From positions 27,708,086-27,772,085 of the forward strand of contig NC_053140.1 in the NCBI RefSeq assembly GCF_016808335.1: a stretch of DNA of 64,000 bases, in the 5' to 3' direction. The DNA is from Panicum virgatum. Lineage: Eukaryota; Streptophyta; Magnoliopsida; Poales; Poaceae. Of this stretch, positions 43,855 to 56,630 are shown in pieces (within the stretch, counting starts at the first letter, position 1; every line of letters begins with the position of its first letter). A program made the translations under genes and the position numbers. Below the pieces are notes generated by a model, which worked only from the letters and a program-made list of their open reading frames with translations, ran no database searches and was not told the DNA's origin.

Positions 43855-45414
43855 CCACCGAGTCCTGTCACTCCTACGAATCCCTTAGAGGAGGATTTTC
43901 TTCAGGAGATGATTCAAGAGTTGACAACATTGATCAGCAACGAATGGCTACAGGAAGGAGAATCACCCTTATCTCCAATCTATCTAAACTCTCTCTCCTC
44001 ATCATTCCGTTGCCGTCTCCAAGATCAAACTGTGGACGCTCTCTATAGTCCCGCTGTCGGAGCTAATCTTATGTCAGATGAGTTTGCCTTAGCCTTTTTG
44101 GGCAACTTCAAGCTCACTCCGACAAATAGACAGCTCAAGAGACCTTCAAGTTCTCTTACAAGCAGCTACGGGGTAATCACCGATGTGCCATTTTGGCACA
44201 ACGATGTTAAAATCCATTTGAACTTCCATATTTTCGAAGATCTCAACTTTGATTTCTTGATAGGACATCCCATTAAAGCTCTCTTTAAGGATGTTCCTAA
44301 AGATAGATGTTTAAACATCAAGTTAGGGAATGACACTTTCCATATTCCCGTGGATCGAGCATTGACATGCTCAGTGGAAGATCTCCCTATACCAGAGCCA
44401 ATCGAGGAAATAATGGCTACTTCCACCTTCGAGTCTTTTGACTCAGACCTCGAGGAGGATATCGAGGAAATGCCGGAAGAAGTCAGCGATGCAGAAGAAG
44501 ACTCCGGTGAAACTTCTAAACTGCCCGCGACTGAAAAGCCATCACGACCTCCGATTGAGCTAAAGCCTTTACCTTCCGGGCTTAGATATGCCTTTCTAAA
44601 TAACGATGTAGAGTCTCCCGTGATCATTAGCGACAAACTCTCAGAAGAGGAGATGAACAAATGCATCACTGTTTTAGAGAAGCATCGATTAGTCCTAGGC
44701 TATACCCTACAAGACCTCAAGGGCATCAGACCTGCCCTTTGCACCCACCGAATCCCATTGGATCCCACAATAGCACCTTCTAGGGAACCCCAAAGAAGGT
44801 TGAACAATGCTATGAGGGAGGTGGTGAAGAAAGAGGTTCTCAAACTCCTAGATGCCAGAATCATCTATCTTGTTCTGCATAGTGAGTGGGTAAGCCTAGT
44901 CCAAGTCGTGCCCAAGAAAGGAGGTATGATGGTGGTGGAAAATAGCAAGAACAAGCTAATTCCCCAACGAATCGTCACGGGATGGAGGATGTGTATATAT
45001 TACAGAAAACTCAACAAGGCCACAAAGAAGGATCACTTCCCACTACCCTTCATCGATGAGATGTTAGAGCGGTTGGCAAAGCATTCCTACTTCTGTTTCC
45101 TTGATGGTTATTCTGGTTACCATCAAATACCCATCCACCCCGAAGATCAGAGCAAGACTACGTTCACATGCCCCTATGGAACATATGCCTACCGACGAAT
45201 GTCATTTGGGTTATGTAATGCACTCGCGTCATTCCAAAGGTGCATGATGTCCATTTTCTCTGACATGATCAAAGAAATTATGGAAGTTTTCATGATCGCG
45301 AACTTTTCCCAGATCGCTAGACCCCTCACAAGTCTCCTGGCCAAGGATGTTCCTTTCCAATTCACAGATGAGTGCCATAAAGCCTTTGACACTCTCAAAA
45401 AGGCACTCATCTGA
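43855..45414 (+). pseudogene. F protease-like region and RT lacking its catalytic loop
   Basis: Open 43909-45414 (501 codons). The protease active-site position reads LYSPAVGANLM, as in A, with no Asp-Ser/Thr-Gly. RT shows the KKEVLKLLDARIIY and YFCFLDGYSGYHQIPI blocks, then goes from MEVFM straight to IANFSQIARPL (45289-45300). By alignment to A, about 269 bp are missing, including the Asp-Asp pair and the KCQF/FLGH blocks. The junction has TTCAT microhomology and stays in frame. The ORF ends at TGA 45412-45414, where A has TCA. This RT cannot polymerise. Confidence 0.85.
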
Positions 45415-47252
45415 GCTCCAATCATTCAACCCCCAGATTGGAAGCTCCCGTTCGAGATCATGTGTGATCCTAGTGACTACGCGGTGGGGGCCGTGCTTGG
45501 TCAAACCAAGGATAAGAAGCATCACGCGATCGCGTACGCAAGCAAGACACTCACTGGAGCTCAGCTCAATTATGCCATAACAGAAAAAGAGCTCCTAGCA
45601 GTCGTCTTTGCTATCGACAAGTTTAGATCCTATCTAGTAGGTACCAAGGTCATCATCTATACAGACCATGCCGCACTCAAGTACCTCTTCACTAAGAAGG
45701 ATGCTAAACCGGGGTTGATCAGATGGATTCTTCTACTCCAAGAGTTTTATTTCGAAATTAAAGATAAGAAAGGAGTAGAGAATTCAGTTGCAGATCATTT
45801 ATCGCGCATGACTAACATGAATACCCAAGCCCGCCGATAAATGACTTCCTACGGGATGATATGCTTCTCAAAGTAACAGCTTCGCACCTCTATTACGCGA
45901 ATATCGTGAATTTCATGGTTTCGGGGTATATACCCCTAGGGGAGAGCAAAAAGAAGCTAGTTCAAGAGAGCAGACGCCACCTATGGGATGCACCATATCT
46001 GTACCAAGTCTGTGCAGATGGGTTACTCAGACGTTGTGTACCTATGGCAGAAGGACAAAAGATCATAGAGAAATGCTATGCAGCACCATATGGAGGTCAC
46101 TATTGTGTATTTCGCACTCAAGCGAAAATCTGGCAGAGCGGTTTCTATTGGCCACCTATATATGAAGATACAAAGAACATCATACGAAGATGTCCAAACT
46201 GCTAAAGGCATGGAGGGATCACAGCTCGCGATTCAATGCCCCTGAACTACAATCTTCAAGTCGAACTTTTTGATGTTTGGGGTATTGATTACAAGGGACC
46301 GTTTGTAAAGTCCCAAGGATGCGAGTATATCTTGGTCGCGGTAGACTACATCTCCAAATGGGTTGAAGCCATGCCATGCAGAGCCACAGATGCAAAGTAA
46401 GCCCGTAAGATGTTCCATGAGATTATCTTCCCAAGGTTTGGCACACCACGGATGGTAATCAGTGATGGAGGGTCACACTTCATTGACTCGGCCTTCCGGA
46501 ACTTTCTCAAGGAACTAGGGACAAGGCACAACATCGCGACTCCGTACCACCCTCAGACTAGCGGTCAAGCAGAAACATCTAACAAGCAAATCAAGAATAT
46601 TCTGCAGAAGACCATGAATGAGATGGGGAGGGGACGGAAGCTGAAATTACCAGATGCACTTTGGGCATACCGGACAGCATACAAGACACCCATTGGAATG
46701 TCACCCTATCAGCTTGTCTATGGGAAAACTTGCCACTTACCCGTAGAGCTGGAGCATAGAGCACACTGGGCTATCCGGAAATGGAACATGGATCTTAAAA
46801 TAGCCGGAGTGTACCGGAAGCATCAGATCTCGGAACTGGAGGAATGGAGAGATAAAGATTGTCATAGTGCCTCTATCTACAAAGAAAGAACCAAGAGATG
46901 GCATGATAAGCGATTGAAGCCCAAGAACTTCAATCCCGGAGACAAGGTATTGCTCTTTAATTCCAGGGTCAAGTTATTTGGTCACAGGAAACTGCGAAGC
47001 AAATGGCAAGGACCGTATCACGTCATCGACACATCACCTAATGGAGCCATCACGATACAAGATGACAATGGTAATGCCTATAAGGTAAACGGTCAACGAC
47101 TCAAGCTTTTCCTAGACCATAATAAAGCTTTTGATGAAGAGATAGACGTGATTGACTTAGTCGATCCCGTACTTATATCTAAAAAGAGCCATATAGGCCA
47201 AGAGGGCGGTCGGGCCCATTCTACCTCTCAAACATATGACCCCACCTGTTGA
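45415..47252 (+). pseudogene. F RNase H and integrase, with frameshift and stops
   Basis: RNase [15 protein letters not shown] (45460-45500), [11 protein letters not shown]; the frame is lost near 45825. The integrase zinc-binding region ends CPNC at 46203, followed by TAA (CAG in A). First Asp region WGIDYKGPF (about 46280), TAA at 46398-46400 (a His codon in A), second Asp [10 protein letters not shown] (about 46455), and Glu in [15 protein letters not shown] (about 46545-46590). The rest is open to 47252, including the GPY-like KWQGPYHVI (about 47005). Confidence 0.85.
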
Positions 47253-47514
47253 CCCGCGCAAGCTGGGGCCCACTGGGGCCGAGACTGGGTCGGCCGATCC
47301 ACTAGGTCGGCTGAACCTGGGCTAGCTCCAGTGAGGCCCAGCTTCGGTGCACGGCCTCCTTGACCCACATAGAGTCCAACTCCGTGAGGGATGACGGTAT
47401 TTCGCTACGAGAAAAGGAGTCTCACACCCTTCCTCCTCTCTTTGGAAACCCTAAACCCTACACCTTGTTTCCATCTATTCCCCAAAACTTCTAGCATCCC
47501 ACCTTCATCAACCC
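47253..47514 (+). other. F spacer between pol and late ORF
   Basis: No gene. It contains GGTCGGCCGATC (47290-47301) and AGGTCGGCTGAACC (47306-47319), a pair of the GGTCGGCCGACC-type palindromes found in the LTRs of A, E, F and H. Confidence 0.6.
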
Positions 47515-50500
47515 ATGGCTGGCAAGGATCCCAAAACCATAGCCGCCATGCCAGCCATGACTCCTCCAGCGACTCTTCCAGCAATCAACTCCCCAACTCC
47601 TACAACTGAAGCAACGATGGAAGATGCGGTGACCTTCGTGCATTCCCTGGCCATGGTCCCGGCCGAGGGGAACAGCGGAGGACCGGTGGGCGCCACCCTC
47701 TGGTCGGCCGACCTGCCTGGTCGGCCGACCAGGGGGCATGACATCCAGCATCCTCGCTCCGCTACACGTTCCCCTTCGCCTCTCAAGATTGCAAGATCCA
47801 GGGCACGAGCGCATAGTCCCTATGGAAGGCCGTCCAAAGAAGCTCCGTCCCCATCGAGGCCGATCGTACAGCAGCTCTTCAAAGATGGAGCTGCGATAGG
47901 ATCACCAGTGCCACCTCCGATTGCACGGGGTACATCTGTGCCACAGAAGAGCGCTCCAGAGACTGCACCGGGGGCAACCCCAACACGGACTCCAGACGTT
48001 CAGACGAGGAGCGCAGCCGATAGCCCATTGCCAAGGAAGACCAGTGATGAGGACATCACTCCTATGGATATACAAGAGGTTCCTCCGCTGGACATTCAAA
48101 CCATTCAAGGTCCAATCACAAGAGCTCGCGCACGACAATTAAATTTAGAGGTGAGCTCGCTCCTAAGCGTTTCTATTAATAATTGTGAGAATGGTTTGCT
48201 ACCTAATTTTTACAATGTGATTAGGAACCAAGGAGAGGGCCAGGGAACACATGGAGATGAGCATGGAGGCATGGAGGAACAGCAAGGGCCGCCAAGCCAC
48301 ATGGAGGCCCAATACAATTTAACTTCGAGTCCACCTCGGAGTCCAGGAGGAGCCTGACGTAAATTGGACGCCTAGGCCACATCCGAAGTCCGATTTCGAT
48401 GATCCACATATGGATGGAAAGCTAATTTCATGGAGCTTATATTGGTGTTGGTTTCAGGACCAAACTCAATCTGAGTCGTTGGGAATTGTCCGAGGAAATT
48501 GGCATCTAGAATCTGTTCCGGTGCTGAGACATCGTAATTTGGCCTTTGGGCCGTGTATCTTCGTTGAGCCCATTAGGGGCGCGTCGAGTGGGGAGCCACG
48601 CCCCTAACCCCTATATTTCAGTAGCCGCCACCCTCATTAGGGTTCGGGTTTTGCTTAGATTCATTCTGTCAAGAATAGATGTCGCCGTTCATCGGTTTGT
48701 GAAACCCCAACTCGTGAGATTAATCATTCATCTGCAGAGTCACTTCATTTAACCTGCGTTTCTTTCGAGTTCTTGCTTGTGTTCTTCATTGCGCTTGCAG
48801 GGATTAGCCTTCTTGGCGACCTCAACCGGGTTGTGACACGGTTGATAACCAGAGGAGTTGTGGTGCTAAGATTGCTGGATTCGGCTCTTAGGATCTGAAG
48901 CCGGATCGGTGTGTCTCGCTCCGCCTACAACAAGAGTTATCCAGAACCTGACGGAAGATCGGGAACCCACGTCCCCATCATTTGGTAATCAGAGTTTCAG
49001 GTATACCGTCAGGTTCACATCTATCTTTAGTTTCATCAATTTCGCCTTTGTCCCATAGTCCACCAAAAAGCCCTAGAAATTTTTGTGTTCGTGCTGTTTT
49101 CCCATCCCATTAGCCCGTTTTGCCTCTGCAATTTTTCTTTTCGGATTATTTTTCTGAATTTTGGTCCCTCGCCGTGTCGTTGTGTTTGCCGTGCCTAGAT
49201 CTTGTTCTAGGATCTTAGTGTCAATTGCCTACTTGCTGTTTTGCTGGTGCATGTATTTTGGTGCAAGCGGTAAGTTGTAAAAGAAGTTGGCAAGTTTAGT
49301 CATCGTGGAAGAGAAAGAGTCAGTCTTGTAGTTCTGTTCCTAATTTTAGGTGAGTAAAAAAAGAAAAGGAAAGACTGCTGCGTGGGAAAAAAGGAAAAGA
49401 AAATTTGGCATGTGACGAATGGAATATTAGTTTCCTTGTATCTCTAGTAGTCGCCTGGTCCTTTTTGTGTTCAGATTAGAGAACGTGCATGTGTATCGCC
49501 TCGAATTCCTTTGACTGCGATCAAGTTTGAGTTTATCTCTATATTGCGGCACTTTCTGAGAGAAAAGCGTAAAAGGCAGAGGTGCTGAAAAAAAGTCGCA
49601 CAAAAAAAGAAGGAAAGAAAAAAGGAATAGAAAAAAAAGAAAGGAAAAAGAAAGAGAAAAAAATTCAGAAGTGCTTGCATCCTTTGAGTCTTGGTGCTGA
49701 GTTATATTATTGCTTGCTTGAACTAGGTTCGAGATAAGTTTAGGCCGGCGACATAGACTAGCTTGGCACTAATTTTCTGCTTTGCAATTTCTGAATTGAA
49801 TTATTGCTATTCCTTGCTACCATATTTTAAGCCTCTCAAGCTCCACATACATACTTCAGATTGGTACAGAAAAAGGATCCTTGCAATCTTGGTACCCTCT
49901 TCTCACAGGTTTTCACCATCCACCGGTTGTACCATCCCACTGCTTGTGTTGGTAAGAACTTGGTAAGACGCGTGTGAGGGTGTGATTCCACCAACAAACC
50001 CACCTATTTCATAGGGTCTTTTTTGTTTCACTAACCATGCCGGACGACAAGCCTGTTTTGTCTAGTGAATTGCAGGCCATGAAGGACGAACTCAAGGAGT
50101 TTTTCGCTAAGGAGATAAACAAGGTGGCGCAAGACGTCCAAGGGGCCAATCATACGATTGAGGGTGTGAACAAACGCCTCTCTATAATGACCGACAGGGT
50201 TCAACATCTTGAAGTCAACCCTTCCAAGAACAAAGACGACGATGATGACGGGCTTGAGGACGATGATGAAATCATTTTTGGGTCTGATGGCGAGCCTGAT
50301 ATGGCTAAGACTCATGCGGAGAAGGTCTGTCGTCAACATCTTCACAAGAATAAAACAGGTATGGGAGGAACCAAACATCGGCGCACTACAGGTAATGATG
50401 ATCCTTATGCCAAAGTCAAATTTACCATACCTACTTTCCATGGTCATTATGATGCAGAGGAATACTTAGATTGGGACATGACTGTTGAACAAAAATTTGC

Positions 50501-53500
50501 TTCCCATCTTGTTCCTGACCGACATAGGGTTAGACAAGCCACTAGTGAATTTAAAGATTTTGCTATAATCTGGTGGCAAGAATGTGCTCAATTAAATATA
50601 CAACCTGATTCATGGGACGCGCTTAAGATAGCAATGCGTGATCGTTTTGTTCCTGCATCTTATAAGCGTGATATGCGTAAGAAATTACAACGTTTAGATC
50701 AGGGTGATATGTCTGTTCAGGAGTATTATGCAGAGCTTCAAAAGGGCATGGTTCGATGTGGTGTAGTTGAGGATGCTGAGGATAAAGTGTGTCGCTTTTA
50801 TGGTGGTTTGAAACATGAAATTCAGGACATTGTTGACTATAAATCTTTTACTACCACTAATCAGTTGTTCCAGCTTGCTATGCTTGCAGAAAAAGAATTG
50901 CAGGGACGACAACAACAGCAGCAACCACCTCAGAGCAGGAGCACCTCCAACAGATCCTACATGCCCAAGTCTTTTACTCCCAAAGGTGCTTCCACGGTGG
51001 TGTCACCAGCTCCAGCGACCACGCCCGCTGATGGTAAGCCTCGTGTGCAGGAACCAACCAAGAGTGCCTCACCAGCAACGCGCTCTTCCTCTGGCATTCA
51101 GTGCCATCGCTGTCAGGGCTTTGGCCATGTGATTCGAGAATGCCCAAGCAAGCAGACATACATTACCACTGATGATGGTGGCTACATCAGTACTTTGGAT
51201 GTTGAGGACAACACTGAGGATGACCCACCTTCTAATGAGGGTCTTTCATTGAGTGCAGGTGATGCGGGCTCTCAGCGGATTTGTATTGTCCACCGTGTCC
51301 TCAGTACACAATTGGGACAAGCAGACAAGATGCAACGCCATAATTTGTTCCAGATTTTATTTGTGATCAACGATCGGCGTGCACGTGTCATCATTGATGG
51401 AGGCTGCTGCAACAACCTGGTTAGTGCTGTTTTGGTCCAGAAGTTGGGTTTGGCCACTCGCCCTCATAAACATCCTTACCATGTTCAGTGGCTAAACGAC
51501 TTGGGTAAGGTTAAGGTAAATCAAACTTCACGGGTGCATTTTTCTCTTGGTCCATATTCTGATTATGCAGACTGTGATGTGGTACCCATGGACGCATGTT
51601 CGCTTTTGTTGGGTCGTCCATGGGAATTTGATAATGATGCTGTCCACCATGGTAGAAGTAACACGTACACACTTATGTATAAGGGCCAGAAAATCACTTT
51701 GCACCCAATGACCCCTGCTGAAATTGTACAAGCTGATAAAGAACGACTTGCTTCACCTGATGTTGCTGCTCCAGTTGCAACCCAGCCCGCTATTAAATTG
51801 AAAAATCATAATATGCTTGTAACCAAATCTGATCTATATGATATGGATGCTTCTGCTGTGTGCTATGCTTTGATATGTAAGGATGCTTTATTTCCTATTC
51901 GTGATATAGCTAGCACTTTGCCTCTTGCGGTCGTTGACATTTTGCAGGCGTATGAGGATGTGTTTCCAAATGAGCTCCCACCGGGGTTGCCACCTTTGAG
52001 AGGTATTGAGCACCAAATTGATTTGATTCCGGGAGCGTCTTTGCCCAATCGAGTAGCATACAGGACCAATCTCGAGGAGACTAAAGAGATTCAGCGACAA
52101 GTCCAAGAGCTTTTGGACCGCGGGTATGTGCGTGAGAGCCTTAGTCCTTGTTCTGTACCTGTGCTTTTGGTTCCTAAGAAAGATGGTACATGGCGCATGT
52201 GTGTAGATTGTAGAGCCATTAACAACATAACTATTCGATACTGTCATCCTATACCTCGGTTAGATGATATGCTTGATGAGTTAAGTGGTGCTATAATTTT
52301 TACAAAGATTGATTTGCATAGTGGATACCACCAGATTCGCATGAAGTTGGGTGATGAATGGAAAACTGCTTTTAAGACAAAATTTGGTTTATATGAGTGG
52401 TTAGTGACGCCTTTTGGTTTAACTAATGCACCTAGCACTTTCATGCGTTTGATGAATGAGGTTTTACGTGCTTTCATTGGTAAATTTGTGGTGGTTTATT
52501 TTGATGATATCTTGATATATAGCAAGTCACATGAGGAACATTTGGATCATCTATGTGCTGTTTTGACGCCTTGAGAGCGGTGAGCTTGTATGCTAACCTT
52601 GAGAAGTGCATTTTTTTGCACCGATCGAGTTGCTTTTCTTGGCTATGTTGTTACTCCTCAGGGCATTGAAGTGGATGGTGCAAAGATTGATGCCATTAGG
52701 AGCTGGCCTACCCCACAGACTATTACACAGGTGCGAAGTTTTCTTGGTCTTGCAGGGTTCTATCGGCGTTTTGTGAGAGATTTCAGCACCATTGCCGCCC
52801 CACTACATGAGTTGACGAAGAAAGATGTTTCTTTCCATTGGGGCCCAGCACAAGATCAAGCTTTTGATACTTTGAAAGAGTGGCTTACTTCGGTGCCTTT
52901 GCTGCAACTTCCTGACTTTGGTAAGAATTTTGAGCTTGAATGTGATGCCAGTGGCGTTGGCATTGGTGGCTTGTTGATGCAAGGAGGTAAACCTGTTGCT
53001 TATTTTAGTGAGAAATTGAATGGGCCTACTCTCAATTATTCCACGTATGATAAAGAATTTTATGCTTTTGTTCGTTCTCTAGAGACGTGGCAACATTATT
53101 TATGGCCTAAGGAATTCATTATTCATTCTGATCATGAATCACTTAAGTACCTTTGCATGCAAAATAAACTGAACCGTAGACATGCCAAGTGGGTTGAATT
53201 TATTGAATCTTTTCCATACATCATTAAACACAAGAAAGGGAAAGATAATGTTATTGCTGATGCCTTGTCTCGTCATTACACCATGTTGTCTCAACTTGAT
53301 TGTCGCATTTTTAGACTTGAGTGGATTAATGGACAGTATGAACTTGATGCTGCTTTTAAAGATGTGATCCTGAATTGTAAAGAGGGTCGTGCTTGGAATA
53401 AATATGTGCTAAATGATGGGTATTTGTTTAGAGCTAACCGCTTATGCATTCCAGTTGGATCCGTTCATCTTCTCTTGTTGCAGGAAGCACATGGTGGAGG

Positions 53501-55746
53501 TTTGATGGGCCACTTTGGTGCTACAAAGACGTTGGATGTGTTGGCCAACCATTTCTTTTGGCCATAGATGAGGCGAGATGTTCAGAGGTTCATGAGTCGC
53601 TGCACTACATGTCAAAAGACTAAGTCACACTTGAATCCACATGGTTTGTATATGCCTCTTCCTGTTCCTTCTATTCCTTGGGCGGATATTTCTATGAATT
53701 TTGTGTTAGGATTGCCTAGGACTAAGAGGGGGAGAGATATCGTTTTTGTTGTGGTGGATCGGTTTTCTAAAATGGCACATTTTATACCATGTCATAAAGT
53801 GATGATGTTGTTCATATTGCTGACCTCTTTTTCCATGAGATTGTACACTTGCATGGTATGCCTTCTACTATTGTTTCAGATCATGATGCGAAGTTTTTGA
53901 GTCACTTCTGGCGTACTTTGTGGAACAAGTTGGGTACAAAATTGTTATTTTCTACCACTTGTCATCCGCAAACTGATGGACAAACGGAGGTGGTGAACCA
54001 TACCTTGGGGACCATGTTGAGGGCTATTTTAAAGAAGAATTTGAAGATGTGGGAAGAATGTTTGCCTCATGTGGAGTTTGCATACAATCGGGCAACACAT
54101 TCTACCACCAAGGTAAGTCCTTTTCAGGTAGTCTATGGTTTTAACCCCCGCGCTCCTATTGATATTTTACCTTTGCCTACTAGTGAGCGAATTCATAGTG
54201 AGGCTAAAGAACGTGCTGAGTTTATATTGAAAATACATGAAACCACTAAGCAAAATATTGAAAAGATGACTGAAAAATATAGAGTTGCTGGTAGCAAAGG
54301 TAAGAAAGAATTAAAGCTTGAACCGGGTGATCTAGTGTGGTTGCACTTGAGAAAAGAATGTTTTCCAGATTTGAGGAAGTCTAGGTTAATGCCAAGAGCT
54401 GATGGTCCATTCAAAATACTTGAGAAAATTAATGATAATGCATACAAATTTGAGTTGCCTCCCGAGTTCGGGGTTAGTCCCACCTTTAACATTTCAGATT
54501 TGAAGCCTTACTTGGGAGAAGAGGATGTTCTTGAGTCGAGGATGACTCCGATTCAAGAGGGGGAGGATGATGAGGACATCACTCCTATGGATATACAAGA
54601 GGTTCCTCCGCTGGACATTCAAACCATTCAAAGTCCAATCACAAGAGCTCGTGCGCGACAATTAAATTTAGAGGTGAGCTCGCTCCTAAGCGTTTCTATT
54701 AATAATTGTGAGAATGGTTTGCTACCTAATTTTTACAATGTGATTAGGAACCAAGGAGAGGGCCAGGGGACACATGGAGAGGAGCATGGAGGCGTGGAGG
54801 AACAGCAAGGGCCGCCAAGCCACATGGAGGCCCAATACAATTTAACTTCGAGTCCACCTCGGAGTCCAGGAGCAGCCTGACGTAAATTGGACGCCTAGGC
54901 CACATCCGAAGTCCGATTTCGACGATCCACATATGGATGGAAAGCTAATTTCATGGAGCTTCTATTGGCGTTGGTTTCAGGCCCAAAATCATTCTGAGTC
55001 GTGGGGAATTATCCGAGGAAGTTGGCGTCCAGAATCTGTTCCGGTGCTGCGACATCGTAATTTGGCCTTTGGGCTGTGTATCTTCGTTGAGCCCATTAGG
55101 GTCGCATCGAGTGGGGAGCCACGCCCCAAACCCCTATATTTCAGTAGCCGCCACCCTCATTAGGGTTCGGGTTTTGCTTAGATTCATTCTGTCAAGAACA
55201 GATGTCGCCGTTCATCGGTTTGTGAAACCCCAACTCGTGAGATTAATCATTCATCTGCAGAGTCACTTCATTTGACCTGCGTTTCTTTCGAGTTCTTGCT
55301 TGTGTTCTTCGTTGTGCTTGCAGGGATTAGCCTTCTTGGCAAGGTCAACCGGGTTGTGACACGGTTGATAACCAGAGGAGTTGTGGTGCTAAGATTGCTG
55401 GATTCGGGTCTTAGGATCTGAAGCCGGATCGGTGTGTCTCGCTCCGCCTACAACGAGAGTTATCCAGAACCTGATAGAAGATCGGGAACCCACGTCCCCA
55501 TCAACCAGGTCTCAATCATCGCCTGCAGAGCCTAAGGATGACATGACTTCAGAGGAACCCACCATCGCCGACCTCACCGTGATGGTCCAGCAGCTACGCC
55601 TGGAGAACAGGCATCTCGAGGACCAGCTTGCGGAGAGGAAGATCGAGGTGGAGGAGCTTCGGGATGACCTCCGTCTTCGGCGGAGAGGGTTGAGCGCTAA
55701 GATGAAGCGCTTGTTTGAGGCTACGGGTCACAAGGACCTCTATTAG
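47515..55746 (+). CDS. F late ORF (255 codons), split by CRM-like element I
   Basis: Parts 47515-48044 and 55509-55746. Leaving out I and one ACCAG duplication, one frame stays open from ATG 47515 to TAG 55744-55746. The N-terminal two thirds is rich in Ala, Pro, Ser and Thr with scattered Arg (probably disordered); the last 70 residues are charged and heptad-like ([20 protein letters not shown]), a likely coiled coil. No signal peptide or membrane segment. It sits after integrase, as in E. Apart from the insertion I see no stop or frameshift, which is notable next to the damaged gag-pol. I do not recognise the family and would not call it env. Confidence 0.6.
48045..48980 (+). repeat. I 5' LTR
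   Basis: 936 bp; its first 313 bp correspond to the C-terminal coding part of the polyprotein, and the ORF is also open here when read from 47515 through the junction. Confidence 0.9.
48981..50036 (+). other. I leader: primer site and A-rich tract
   Basis: Primer-site-like TGGTAATCAG at 48983. No coding signal over about 1 kb. An A-rich purine stretch runs from about 49345 to 49420 and 49560-49675. Gag starts at ATG 50037. Confidence 0.65.
50037..54880 (+). pseudogene. I gag-pol polyprotein, nearly intact
   Basis: Gag core near residues 120-230 ([18 protein letters not shown]), CCHC knuckle [14 protein letters not shown] (about 355-370), protease [11 protein letters not shown] with Asp-Gly-Gly (about 452), RT with YFDD (52498-52509), RNase [13 protein letters not shown], and integrase with [27 protein letters not shown] and [15 protein letters not shown]. 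It ends at TGA 54878-54880 inside the 3' LTR. Damage: one T lost near 52563 and one T gained near 52615 (the frame returns, but TGA 52572 lies between), TAG 53565-53567 (Lys or similar expected), and one A lost near 53795. Chromatin targeting by the C-terminal tail is family knowledge, not shown here. Confidence 0.87.
54568..55503 (+). repeat. I 3' LTR
   Basis: 936 bp, preceded by the purine tract AAGAGGGGGAGGA. The first 313 bp are coding. Confidence 0.9.
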
Positions 55747-56512
55747 GAGTCACCTCCTAAGAAAGGTCGTTATCATAGGTTTTAGTTGGGTGCTAGTTTC
55801 AGTCGTTTCGTTTAGGTTTAGGTCAGTTTAGTCGAGCCCCAGTTTTTATTTCAGGATTGTGAACTTTTGCTCCCCAGTGTTAATGCCGGCAGAGCCCCAT
55901 TATCTTTCATATTTGGTTTTGTTTTGTCTATGATCGAAGAGCAGGTCGAAAACTAGTGTGGGGGGGGGATTCCATAACGCTACACATCCACGATCACATT
56001 CACACGTCACGTGCACCTCCCGCTCCGACTCCCGAGTTTGCATTACCTCACTTGTTTCCTCCCTTTAGCGTTTCTAAACATGAGCATATCTTCTCAAATT
56101 CTTGAACCTGTTTAAGAAATTGGCTAATAAGAGCTCTTTATAGATGTCTTGCATAAATGTTTTTCAAGCTGTGCTTAAGTTTGTGAACCATTTCTTATTG
56201 GACCTCATGATGCTTAGTTGTTGACTAACGTGATATGTCTGGTTTAAAGTTGTTTGTCTCTCTCATGTTGACCAGGCTGGAAATTTTATTTATAAAAACA
56301 AAACTGAGTTCTTGGTCTTACCTCTTTATCCACCATCCTACCAGAGCCATATGATACTCTCCACTTGAAAAAACCCATGCTATATCTCTTGGCTACATGT
56401 TGAGCTTGATCAAATTTTGTGACCCATCATGGTTCTACTCTATTTACGCTCTTGATTTAAGGTTATGTTCAGATGAACCTCATGCTCCTTAAATACAATC
56501 TGACAATAGTAT

Positions 56513-56547
<35 letters not shown>

Positions 56548-56576
56548 AAAGATGGCATGCCAAAGAGGCATGACCC

Positions 56577-56630
<54 letters not shown>

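Larger units (their letters stand above)
48045..55503 (+). mobile_element. Element I: CRM-like chromovirus, 7459 bp
   Basis: LTRs 48045-48980 and 54568-55503, both 936 bp and about 97% alike by eye, TGATGAGGACATC...CCCCATCA, with perfect ACCAG duplications (48040-48044, 55504-55508). Primer site at 48983, one long gag-pol frame, purine tract 54551-54567. Assigned to the CRM clade because the polyprotein runs into the 3' LTR and ends in a [13 protein letters not shown] tail, and because of the LTR start; clade naming is from memory of the family, not a search. Confidence 0.88.

Noticed and set aside
47491..47814. Antisense ORFs over F's late ORF
   Set aside because: They mirror the Ser/Pro/Ala-rich sense frame and end at the insertion of I; no domain.
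50037..54880. A functional, complete polyprotein in element I
   Set aside because: TGA 52572, TAG 53565 and a lost A near 53795 break the frame.
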